Source: Deltaproteobacteria bacterium (GTDB lineage: Bacteria > Myxococcota_A > UBA9160 > SZUA-336). Taken from it: 64,000 bases of DNA. Of this stretch, positions 1-7,364 are shown piece by piece. A program made the translations under genes and the position numbers. Within the stretch, counting starts at the first letter, position 1. Each line of letters opens with the position of its first letter. The stretch is from contig VGRW01000006.1 in assembly GCA_016875225.1 (NCBI GenBank), positions 1 through 64,000 of the forward strand. The letters run 5' to 3'. The notes beneath the pieces were generated by a model. The model was not told where the DNA came from. It did no database searches and saw nothing but the letters and a program-made list of their open reading frames with translations.

Positions 1-308
1 TTTTCGCCCGCGAAGCGAACGCGGTCGGTGGCCAGGCAGTGCGTTCCCCAGCCTGCGGGCACCGTCAGCGCGCGCTCGGTCCAGCGCAGCGCATCCTCGC
101 CGCTCACCACGGCGGCGACTCCGGGAAGCGACAGCGCTTCGCTCGTATCGACGGACAGGACGCGCGCGTGCGCGTGGGGGCTGCGCAGGATCGCGCAGTG
201 CAGCATGCCCGGAAGCGCGAGGTCGTCGATGAAGCGGGTGCTTCCGGTGAGCAGCTTGGGGTCCTCGACGCGATGGACCGATCGACCGACGAAGCGACCC
301 TCCGCCAC
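1..308 (-). CDS. CoxL-like molybdenum hydroxylase large subunit (N-terminal part)
   Basis: This is the first ~102 codons of the molybdopterin-binding large subunit of the xanthine dehydrogenase/aerobic CO dehydrogenase family; the rest lies beyond the window edge. The N-terminus reads GRSVHRVEDPKLLTG, followed by RFIDDLALPGMLHCAILRSP and HAHARVLSVDTS, which is the standard start of the aldehyde oxidase/xanthine dehydrogenase a/b hammerhead domain. I chose the GTG three bases after the CoxS stop because it is the first start in that frame. The gene is last in a coxM-coxS-coxL order. The active-site loop that separates true CO dehydrogenase from other hydroxylases is outside the window, so the substrate is unknown. 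Confidence 0.85.
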   Translation of the reverse strand, partial: MAEGRFVGRSVHRVEDPKLLTGSTRFIDDLALPGMLHCAILRSPHAHARVLSVDTSEALSLPGVAAVVSGEDALRWTERALTVPAGWGTHCLATDRVRFAGE

Positions 309-311
309 GGC

Positions 312-800
312 TCAGCCCCCGTCCGTCTCGCGCAGCTTCTCCGCCGCGCGCCTCACCGAGGCCAGGATCGACTGGTAGCCCGTGCAGCGGCAGATCTGAC
401 CGCCGAGCGCGTCCCTGATCTCGTCGTCGCTGGGCTCGCGATTGCGCCGCAGCAGCTCGAGCGTGCTGACCAGGAAGCCGGGCGTGCAGAAGCCGCACTG
501 CAGACCGCGCTCCTCCAGAAAGGCGCGCTGGATCGGATGAAGCTCCCCGTCGACCGCGAGGCCCTCGACGGTCTCCACTCTCGCGCCGCTCGCCTGCACC
601 GCGAGCGTGAGACACGAGCGGGCCGGAGCGCCGTCGAGCAGGATCGTGCAGGCGCCGCAGACTCCGTGCTCGCAGCCGACGTGCGTGCCGGTGAGTCCGA
701 GCTCGTGGCGCAGGAAATCGGCGAGAGAGGTGCGGGCCTCCGCGCGCCCCTCGAGCTCGCATCCGTTCACGGAAAGCCGGATGGTGAATGTCTCAGACAC
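312..800 (-). CDS. CoxS-like [2Fe-2S] small subunit of molybdenum hydroxylase
   Basis: This 162-residue electron-transfer subunit carries two [2Fe-2S] clusters between the Mo site of CoxL and the FAD of CoxM. The plant-type ferredoxin motif CEHGVCGACT and a following SCL are near residues 40-60. The helical-domain motif CGFCTPGFL...ICRCTGYQSI lies near residues 100-145. Length matches the family (about 155-170). A GTG start (V-S-E-T-F-T-I-R-L) overlaps the coxM stop by 8 bp (GTGTCTGA), which indicates translational coupling. Confidence 0.93.
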   Translation of the reverse strand: MSETFTIRLSVNGCELEGRAEARTSLADFLRHELGLTGTHVGCEHGVCGACTILLDGAPARSCLTLAVQASGARVETVEGLAVDGELHPIQRAFLEERGLQCGFCTPGFLVSTLELLRRNREPSDDEIRDALGGQICRCTGYQSILASVRRAAEKLRETDGG

Positions 801-1689
801 CGGGCGCGCGCCCCCGGGAGCTCGTGGCTCGCGCGGCCGCCTCGGCGAGCGCGCGCTGCACCAGAACGCGCGTGAGATGCGCGCGGTACTCCGAGGAGGC
901 GTGCGCATCCGACTGCGGCGGCCCGAGCTCCGCGGCGACCCGCTCCGCCGCGCGCAGGTGCAGGGATTCGCCCGGCCGCTCGCCTGCGAGCGCGGCTTCA
1001 GCCGCCCGCGCTCGCACGGGCCGCGGGCCCACGCCGAAGGGGACCAACCGGGCGTCGCAGTAACGGCCCGTGTCGTCGAGCGAGACGCTCGCCACCACGC
1101 CGGCCAGCGCGAAGTCACCGGGCCTGCGGGCGAACTCGAGACACGACCAGCCGCTTCGCGACGGCAGCAGCGGCCAGCGCACCGCGGCCAGAATCTCGCC
1201 GGGCTCGAGCGCGGTCGCGAGAAACCCCTGGAAGAAGTCGTCCGCGACGATCGTCCGCGTCGTGCCCGCGCCGCGGACGCGAAGGGTCGCCCCGAGCGCG
1301 ACCGCGAGCGCGGGGTACTCGGCCGCGGGGTCCGCCTGTACCAGCGATCCGCCGACCGTCCCGCGGCTGCGGATCGGCGCGTGGCCGATCAGACCGGTCG
1401 CCGTGTGCAGGAGCGGGTGGCGCTCGCGCACCAGCGGCGAGTGCTCCACGGTCCGCTTGCGGGTCACCGCGCCGATCTCGAGCGCGCCGTCCGACTCCAC
1501 GACGTAATCGAGCTCGGCGATTCGCGACACGTCGACCAGAACGCTCGGCCGCGCCAGCCGCAAATTCAGCAGCGGCAGCAGGCTCTGCCCGCCCGCGAGG
1601 ATCATCGCGTCGTCGCCGTGCTCCGCGAGCCGAGCGACCGCCTCTTCGGCGCTCGACGCGGCGACGTAGCGGAACGGGACCGGTTTCAT
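793..1689 (-). CDS. CoxM-like FAD-binding middle subunit
   Basis: This 298-residue FAD subunit of a molybdenum hydroxylase accepts electrons from the Fe-S subunit. The first FAD motif AGGQSLLPLL is near residue 32, and TVGGSLVQADPAAE near residue 112 is the second. The C-terminal CO_deh_flav_C domain follows. The order M-S-L is that of coxMSL clusters, but it is also used by nicotinate-, quinoline- and other aldehyde-type hydroxylases. A coxG-like gene lies about 10 kb away (11768-12331). The gene starts at ATG 1689, facing the plus-strand DsrE-like gene across 129 bp. Confidence 0.92.
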   Translation of the reverse strand: MKPVPFRYVAASSAEEAVARLAEHGDDAMILAGGQSLLPLLNLRLARPSVLVDVSRIAELDYVVESDGALEIGAVTRKRTVEHSPLVRERHPLLHTATGLIGHAPIRSRGTVGGSLVQADPAAEYPALAVALGATLRVRGAGTTRTIVADDFFQGFLATALEPGEILAAVRWPLLPSRSGWSCLEFARRPGDFALAGVVASVSLDDTGRYCDARLVPFGVGPRPVRARAAEAALAGERPGESLHLRAAERVAAELGPPQSDAHASSEYRAHLTRVLVQRALAEAAARATSSRGRAPGV

Positions 1690-1818
1690 GCGCAGCCTCG
1701 TCGAGACAGTGCCGGATGCGATTCTACTCGAAGGTCACCGGCGCGTGAATCGCTTGACGAAATCCCCCGGTTCGCGCTCTTCTCGTGCGGCGTCGCAGCG
1801 CGGGAGGCGGGAGGAGCG

Positions 1819-2247
1819 ATGGATCTGCTGCTGATCATCCGTGATGCGCTCGCGAGCTCACTGGCCGGCGCGCTGCTCACCGCGCTGCAGGCGCGCGAGG
1901 CGGGACGGACGGTGGCCGTGCTGCTCACGCAGGAAGCGCTCGAGGCCGCGGCGCGGGGCAGCTTCGGCTGGCCCCGCGAGCTCTCGGGGCCGACGATCCG
2001 GCTCGGCATCGCGGATCGGGCCGCGGCGCAGGGGCTGCCGCTGCTCGGGCGCGGCGCGGGCCGCCAGCTCGATGCGAAGGGGCTGTTCTCGCGCGCGGAG
2101 CGCGCGGGCGTGGAGCTGTACGCGTGCCCGGTGTGGACCACGCTTCTGGGTCTGGAGGAATCGCTCCCGCCGGGGATGCGCAGACTCGACGGCCGCGCTC
2201 TCATCGATCTGCTCCGGAACGCGGGGCGGGTGATCGGGTCACTCTAG
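1819..2247 (+). CDS. DsrE/DsrF-like small protein
   Basis: A 142-residue protein resembling the DsrE/F-like fold: an N-terminal beta strand (MDLLLIIRDAL), alpha-helical ALLTALQAREAGRTVAVLLTQEAL, and a C-terminal region with ELYACPVWTTLLGLEESLPPG, where the Cys corresponds to the sulfur-relay position of some DsrE family members. The ATG at 1819 is preceded by GGAGGAG. It precedes the crotonase at 2276 with a 28-bp gap, so the two probably form a unit. Function is unknown; family assignment rests on pattern only. Confidence 0.6.
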   Translation: MDLLLIIRDALASSLAGALLTALQAREAGRTVAVLLTQEALEAAARGSFGWPRELSGPTIRLGIADRAAAQGLPLLGRGAGRQLDAKGLFSRAERAGVELYACPVWTTLLGLEESLPPGMRRLDGRALIDLLRNAGRVIGSL

Positions 2248-2275
2248 TCAGCCAATCAGGCGGGAGGTGCACGAA

Positions 2276-3163
2276 GTGAGTTGGAGTGACTGGACCCGAG
2301 TCGAAGGGGACGGGCTCGAGTTCGACGAGATCCGCTACGAGAAACGGGTCCACTCCGAGCTCCGCGGCGGCGTGGCTCGCGTCACGATAGCCAAGCCGGG
2401 CAAGTTCAACGTGATGACGCTGCACACCGTCGACGAGATGTTCCGCGCCTTCTACGACGCCAACCACGACGCCTCGATCGGGGCGCTGATCGTCGCGGGC
2501 AGCGGCGACCACTTCGGCACCGGGGGCGACGTCGAGTGGGAGCGCTGGGGCCTGCGCGAGGCGTTCTACAACCGCTACCCGCACAACCGCCTGATCCGGC
2601 TCTCGCGAAAGCCGGTGATCGCCGCGGTGCAGGGCTATTGCCTCGGTGGTCACAATCACATGGCCTACTGCTGCGATTTCACGATCGCCGCCGACGACGC
2701 GATCTTCGGACAGGCCGGACCGCGCGTGTCGAGCCCGGCCGACGGCTTCTTCGTCCCGTATCTGGTGAACGTCGTCGGCGCCAAGCGCGCGCGTGAGATG
2801 TGGATGCTCTGCCGCCGCTACACCGCGCACGAGGCGCTGCAGATGGGGCTGGTGAACCGCGTCGTTCCGCGCGCGCGGCTGGACGCCGAGGTCGACGCCT
2901 GGTGTGAGGAGCTGCTTCTGGCCAGCCCCGGCTGCCTCGAGGTGCTGAAGGCGGCGTTCGACCAGCAGATGGACGGCTATGCGGAGATGGGTGTGATCTC
3001 GAGCCAGCTCTATCCGGATTTCTTCGACCAGCCCGAAGGGAAAGAGGGGGGTGCCGCGTTCTCGCAGCGGCGCACGCCTCGATTCTGGAGCCTGCGCGAG
3101 CGCGAGAGCGCGCTTCGCCGCCGGCTGAGCGAGGAGTACGACGAGAACGCGCCCGAGGAGTGA
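2276..3163 (+). CDS. MenB/BadI-like crotonase (enoyl-CoA hydratase/isomerase family)
   Basis: A 295-residue crotonase-fold protein. The region FGQAGPRV followed by GAKRAREMWMLCRRY and HEALQMGLVN is diagnostic of the MenB/BadI subgroup (dihydroxynaphthoyl-CoA synthase and 2-ketocyclohexanecarboxyl-CoA hydrolase) rather than ordinary hydratases. The loop that reads VGSFDGG in MenB is VSSPADGF here, so the active site is altered. A genuine MenB sits at 62860, so this copy probably acts on a cyclic or branched beta-keto acyl-CoA. I prefer GTG 2276 because GGGAGG precedes it by about 8 nt; an in-frame GTG at 2267 overlaps that site. It converges on the CaiB gene at 3179. Confidence 0.82.
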   Translation: MSWSDWTRVEGDGLEFDEIRYEKRVHSELRGGVARVTIAKPGKFNVMTLHTVDEMFRAFYDANHDASIGALIVAGSGDHFGTGGDVEWERWGLREAFYNRYPHNRLIRLSRKPVIAAVQGYCLGGHNHMAYCCDFTIAADDAIFGQAGPRVSSPADGFFVPYLVNVVGAKRAREMWMLCRRYTAHEALQMGLVNRVVPRARLDAEVDAWCEELLLASPGCLEVLKAAFDQQMDGYAEMGVISSQLYPDFFDQPEGKEGGAAFSQRRTPRFWSLRERESALRRRLSEEYDENAPEE

Positions 3164-3178
3164 GTGCAGGCTTCGCGC

Positions 3179-4387
3179 TCATGGCGCAGCCACCCCGGCC
3201 GCTCCGTCGCGCACCAGCGAGGCGATCTCGTCGGCCGAATAGCCCAGCTCGCCGAGCAGCTCGCTGGTGTGCTGGCCGTGCACCGGGGGCGCGCGCCGCA
3301 CCGAGGCCGGCGTTCCGTGCAGGTGCAGCGGCGTGCCGGTGAGCGAGATCGGACCGAGCCGCGCGTGCTCGACGCTCGCGATCATTCCGTTGTGGCGGAT
3401 CTGCGGATCGCGCACCACGTCGGGCAGCTCGTTCACCGGCGCCGTCAACACGTCACCGGCGACCAGCTTCGCCATGAGCCGCTCGCGGGGCATGGCTGCG
3501 CAGCACTCGCGAAGCAGATCGTCGAGCTCGTCCGCGTGCGCGAGCCTGCGCTCGATGGTCCGGAAGCGCGGATCGTCCGCCCAGCCCACGTCGAGCGAGG
3601 CGCAGAGCTTGCGGAAGAACTTCTCCGAAGGGCAGGTGATCACGACGCTGCCGCCGTCGCTGCAGGGGTAGATCCCGGAGGGCGCGAAGTACTGGCTGCG
3701 GTTTCCGGTTCGCGGCGCGACCTCTCCGGCCACGAGGTAGCCGCCGATCGCGCTCGTCTGCGCGTGGACCAGCGCGTCGAGGAGCGAGAGGTCGATGCGT
3801 TGCCCGCGTCCGCTCGAGCTTCGCGCGTGCAGCGCGGCCAGCGCGGAGGTCGAGACCAGGAGCGACGTCATCACGTCGACGAGCGGCACGGTCACGCGCA
3901 CGGGATCGCCGTCGGGTTCGCCGTTCAGCGCCAGAAGCCCCGCGAACCCCTGCGCGAGGAAGTCGATTCCGGGCCGGCCCGCGTAGGGGCCGTCCGCGCC
4001 GAACGCGGTCACCCCGATCCAGATGATGTCGGGCCGGTGGCGGCACACCTGCTCGTAGCCGAGCTCGAGCCGCGAGAGCGCGGGCTCGCGCACGTTGGTG
4101 ATCAGGATGTCGGTCGTTCCGAGCAGGCGCGCGAAGGCGCTGCGGGCGCTCTCGCGCTGCAGGTCGAGAACGATGCCGCGCTTGTTGCGGTTCAGGCCCA
4201 GGAACGCGGTCCGCTCGCCGTCGCGCTCCGGGCCCAGGTGCCGGCTGTCGTCGCCGAAGTGCGACTCGACCTTGATCACGTCCGCGCCGAGGTCGCCGAG
4301 CAGGGTGGCGCCGTACGGTCCGGCCAGCATCGTGGCCAGGTCCAGCACGCGAATCCCGTCGAGCGGGCCTTTGGCTACACCGCTCAG
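3179..4387 (-). CDS. CaiB/BaiF family CoA-transferase (1 of 3 in row)
   Basis: About 402 residues; a class III CoA-transferase fold. It begins PLDGIRVLDLATMLAGPYGA, has GADVIKVE and NRNKRGIVLDL, and carries the Asp of GQRIDLSLLDA, which matches the acyl-anhydride-forming Asp of formyl-CoA transferase. The family moves CoA between carboxylic acids or, in a subset, racemises alpha-methylacyl-CoA. No ATG, GTG or TTG lies near the conserved N-terminus. The only plausible codon is a CTG overlapping the stop of the upstream gene (CTGA at 4387-4384), so translation may depend on coupling. It is last in the acx-CaiB operon. Confidence 0.87.
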   Translation of the reverse strand: MSGVAKGPLDGIRVLDLATMLAGPYGATLLGDLGADVIKVESHFGDDSRHLGPERDGERTAFLGLNRNKRGIVLDLQRESARSAFARLLGTTDILITNVREPALSRLELGYEQVCRHRPDIIWIGVTAFGADGPYAGRPGIDFLAQGFAGLLALNGEPDGDPVRVTVPLVDVMTSLLVSTSALAALHARSSSGRGQRIDLSLLDALVHAQTSAIGGYLVAGEVAPRTGNRSQYFAPSGIYPCSDGGSVVITCPSEKFFRKLCASLDVGWADDPRFRTIERRLAHADELDDLLRECCAAMPRERLMAKLVAGDVLTAPVNELPDVVRDPQIRHNGMIASVEHARLGPISLTGTPLHLHGTPASVRRAPPVHGQHTSELLGELGYSADEIASLVRDGAAGVAAP

Positions 4388-5595
4388 GGTATGGCCCCCT
4401 TCGCCTTGAACGCCTCGACCTCGTCCCAGTCGTAGCCGAGCGTCTCGGTCAGGATCAGCTCGGTGTCCTGCCCGAGCTCCGGGCCGAGCGTGCGGACCGA
4501 GCCCGGGGACTTCGACAGACCGACCGGCAGGCCGCGCACCTGGACCTTCCGCTGCACCTCCTCGCAGAAGGTCTCGACGAAGTAGTCGTTCGCCCAGGCC
4601 TGCGGGTCGGTGGCCGCGTCGCGCAGGTTCCCGATCGGGCTCGCGACGATCCCGAGCGGGCGGAAGCGCTCCATCCACTCCGCCGACGTGCGCCGCGAGA
4701 GCGACGCGTCGAGTGACTCGACCAGCGCGATCGCGTGCTCGCGGCGGAGCGCCGGGCTCTCGAAGCGCGGGTCGCTGGCGAGCTGCGGATCGTCGAGCGC
4801 TTCGCGCACCCGCCGCCAGCTCGTGTCGCCCTCGGGCATGCACAGGAAGATCCAGCCGTCGCGGGTCGGGTAGCGATTCCAGAGCGGGTTGCGGACGTCC
4901 TTTCGCGAGACCTGCCGCGAGTGGCGCGGGCTTCGCGTGGCCAGGAACGCCGCAAGGCTCGGTGCGGCGAGGAAGAGCTGCGCGCCGTAGAGCGACGCGT
5001 CGATCCGCTGCCCCCGACCGGTGCGCCGGCGGTGCCGCAGCGCGAGCAGGATTCCCAACGCGGCCAGCAGACCGCCGATCGAGTCCCCGGAGCCCATGCC
5101 CAGGTAGATCGGCGGCGCGCCGGGCTCGCCGAGCCGGGCCATGAGCCCGGTCAGCGCCTGCACCGTCATGTCGAAGGACGGCTTGTCGATGCCGCCGAAC
5201 GGGCCGTAGCCGCTGTTCGTCGCGTAGATCAGCCGCGGGTTGATCGAGCGGAGCTTCTCGTACGAGAGCTCCCAGCGCTCGAGATTCTCCGCGCCCAGGT
5301 TGGTGAGGAAGACGTCCGACTTCTCGACCAGCCGGTACAGGATCTCGCGCGCCTCGGGCTTCTTCAGATCGAGCGCGAGCCCCTTCTTGTTGCGGTTGAT
5401 CACCAGGAAGTACTGGTTCCAGTCGCCGACCGGCAGCGCCTTGATGCTGCGCACCCCGCGGCCCTGATCGCCACCCTGCGGGCGCTCGACCTTGATCACC
5501 TCGGCGCCGAAGTCGGCGAGGTGCTGCGCGGCGACCGGTCCCTGGAACCAGACCGTGAGGTCGACGACGCGAATCCCGTCCAGCGCTCCAGCCAT
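4384..5595 (-). CDS. CaiB/BaiF family CoA-transferase (2 of 3)
   Basis: 403 residues, full length for the family. It starts AGALDGIRVVDLTVWFQGP, with GAEVIKVERPQGGDQGRG, NRNKKGLALDL and the catalytic-Asp motif GQRIDASLYGAQ near residue 185. A 3-bp gap separates it from the preceding CaiB gene (5599) and a 4-bp overlap joins it to the next, so all three are one transcription unit with acxABC. Substrate is not predictable from sequence; proximity to a ketone carboxylase suggests it handles the acid made by carboxylation or a downstream acid. Confidence 0.9.
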   Translation of the reverse strand: MAGALDGIRVVDLTVWFQGPVAAQHLADFGAEVIKVERPQGGDQGRGVRSIKALPVGDWNQYFLVINRNKKGLALDLKKPEAREILYRLVEKSDVFLTNLGAENLERWELSYEKLRSINPRLIYATNSGYGPFGGIDKPSFDMTVQALTGLMARLGEPGAPPIYLGMGSGDSIGGLLAALGILLALRHRRRTGRGQRIDASLYGAQLFLAAPSLAAFLATRSPRHSRQVSRKDVRNPLWNRYPTRDGWIFLCMPEGDTSWRRVREALDDPQLASDPRFESPALRREHAIALVESLDASLSRRTSAEWMERFRPLGIVASPIGNLRDAATDPQAWANDYFVETFCEEVQRKVQVRGLPVGLSKSPGSVRTLGPELGQDTELILTETLGYDWDEVEAFKAKGAIP

Positions 5596-5598
5596 CGG

Positions 5599-6801
5599 CT
5601 AGCCCAGGATCCCGCGCTCGGCGAGCGCGTGGATACGCTCCTCGGTGTAGCCGAGGCGCTCGCGCAGGATCTGCGCGCCGTGCTGGCCCGCGCACGGCGC
5701 GAGGCGCTCGAGGACCGCCGGCGTCTCGCTCATGAAGATCGGAAATCCCAACGTCTGGACCCGGCCGAGGCTCGGATGGTCCAGCGAGAGCACGTAGCGG
5801 TTCAGCTCGGCCTGGGCGTCGCCCGCCGGGAACTCGTAGTCCTCGATCACGTCGGCCGAGAGCTGGCGCTCCGCGAAGACGCGCCGCCAGTGTTCGCCGT
5901 CGTGGCGCAGGAACGCCTGCTCGAGCCTGTCGATCAGCTCCAGACGGTTCTGCTCGCAGCGCTTCTCGTGGCTGTCGAAGCGCGGGTCCGCCGGATCGAT
6001 CCCGACCGCCGCGGCCAGCCCCGGCCACCACCGATCGGTGTCGGGCATGGTCAGCGTCAGCCAGCGGCCGTCCCGTGTCGCGTAGAGCATGCCGCTGCCG
6101 CTCATCGGGTTGCCCGAGTCGCGCCGCGCCACGGGCTGGAGCAGGCGCTCTCCTCCCATCGCCAGGTACGCCTGCAGGTCGAGCGCCGCGCCGTACATGT
6201 TCCCGGCGAAGAGGGAGACGTCCACGAGCTGTCCCTCGCAGCTCCGCTCGCGGTGCTCGAGCGCGGCGAGCACCCCGAAGGCCAGCATCACCGTGGTGTA
6301 GATCTGTCCGCTTCCGGTGTAGACCGGCGGCTCTCCGGGCTGCGGCAGGATCGGCATCATGCCGGTGCGCGCGGCCGCGAGCTCGTCGAGCGCGGGCAGC
6401 TCCCGGTCGGGCCCGTTCGGGCCGAATCCGCTCGCGCGCAGGTAGATCAGCCCGGGATTCGTCCGCGCCAGGCTGTCGTAGTCCAAACCGGCCGCGTGGG
6501 CCTCGTTCGTCGGCCAGTCGCAGACGAGGACGTCGGCGCGGCCGACGAGCTCGCGCAGGATCTCGCCGCCCTCGCGCTGGCCGAGGTCGAGCGCGACGCT
6601 GCGCTTGTTGCGGTTGGCGAGCTCCTCGCGGTAGCTCCAGGCGGCGCGCTCCTCGGGATCGGGAGCGGGCGCGAGCGGAGTGCGTCGGGTCTCGACGCGG
6701 ATCACGTCGGCGCCGAAGTCGCCGAGCATCGCGACGCCGAGCGAGGACCAGAACTCCGTCGCGAGGTCGATCACGACCAGCCCGTCGAGAGCGGAGCTCA
6801 T
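5599..6801 (-). CDS. CaiB/BaiF family CoA-transferase (3 of 3)
   Basis: 400 residues. N-terminus SALDGLVVIDLATEFWSSLG, GADVIRVETRRT, ANRNKRSVALDLG, and catalytic-Asp region GQLVDVSLFAGN. It begins with ATGA overlapping the stop of the acetone-carboxylase gamma-like gene, tying the CaiB trio to the carboxylase by translational coupling. The three paralogues are clearly diverged from one another rather than recent duplicates, so they probably differ in substrate or form hetero-oligomers. Confidence 0.9.
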   Translation of the reverse strand: MSSALDGLVVIDLATEFWSSLGVAMLGDFGADVIRVETRRTPLAPAPDPEERAAWSYREELANRNKRSVALDLGQREGGEILRELVGRADVLVCDWPTNEAHAAGLDYDSLARTNPGLIYLRASGFGPNGPDRELPALDELAAARTGMMPILPQPGEPPVYTGSGQIYTTVMLAFGVLAALEHRERSCEGQLVDVSLFAGNMYGAALDLQAYLAMGGERLLQPVARRDSGNPMSGSGMLYATRDGRWLTLTMPDTDRWWPGLAAAVGIDPADPRFDSHEKRCEQNRLELIDRLEQAFLRHDGEHWRRVFAERQLSADVIEDYEFPAGDAQAELNRYVLSLDHPSLGRVQTLGFPIFMSETPAVLERLAPCAGQHGAQILRERLGYTEERIHALAERGILG

Positions 6802-7352
6802 CGCTTTTCACCCGCGGACCAGCCGCGCACCACCTCGAGCGTCCGGTCCTGGTTCGCCTTGCGGTCGGGGAGCCTTCGCCCGAGCCAGGTCTCGTAGAAC
6901 GTGTCCAGGTCGGGCAGGAATTCGAAGTCGGGCGGGCAGCCGCGCGGCACCGCCTCGACCTCGAGCTGCGCGCCGCAGCCGGGGCAGGTGTATTCGCGGA
7001 TCTGGATCCAGGCCGGGTCCGGCTGCTCGCGGCCGCGGTAGACCTCGCGCAGCTGCTCGCGCGTCTCGCGCACGTGGATCAGCGCCGCGAGCTTCCAGTT
7101 CACGCGGTAGTCGCCGAACTCGTGCCCGCAGCGGCACTTCACCACGCGCTCCGCCTGCTTCTGCACGATCGAGAGACAGGGCGTGAGCGGCAGCAGGATC
7201 CGCTCGCTCCACGGCACCCGGCTCTGCAGCACCGCGATCCACTTGTCGAAGCGGTCCGGATCCTTCGCCTCGCGCATGATCTCCTGCACGCGCGACCACG
7301 GAAGCTTTCCGTCGATCAGTCTCTCGATCTCTTCGCTCTCGTACGACGCCAA
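6798..7352 (-). CDS. acxC: Acetone carboxylase gamma-subunit-like protein
   Basis: 184 residues, close to the ~168-residue gamma subunit of acetone carboxylase. Zinc-type cysteines are visible as VKCRCGHEFGDYRVNWKLAA and YTCPGCGAQLEVE, typical of the acetone carboxylase gamma family. In that enzyme the small subunit completes an (abg)2 complex that carboxylates acetone to acetoacetate with ATP. It follows acxB by 12 bp and overlaps the next CaiB gene by 4 bp. Acetophenone-type or other ketone carboxylases share this subunit, so the exact ketone is uncertain. Confidence 0.85.
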   Translation of the reverse strand: MASYESEEIERLIDGKLPWSRVQEIMREAKDPDRFDKWIAVLQSRVPWSERILLPLTPCLSIVQKQAERVVKCRCGHEFGDYRVNWKLAALIHVRETREQLREVYRGREQPDPAWIQIREYTCPGCGAQLEVEAVPRGCPPDFEFLPDLDTFYETWLGRRLPDRKANQDRTLEVVRGWSAGEKR

Positions 7353-7364
7353 GGGGCCTCCGCG

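Noticed and set aside
1-1689. Calling the coxMSL-like genes a true CO dehydrogenase
   Set aside because: The active-site loop of CoxL that decides this is outside the window, and the gene order is shared by other molybdenum hydroxylases.
4388-6811. N-terminal extension of the first CaiB gene to ~1210 residues
   Set aside because: The extension reads other frames of the two upstream CaiB genes and is Arg-rich. The conserved CaiB start lies at about 4375.
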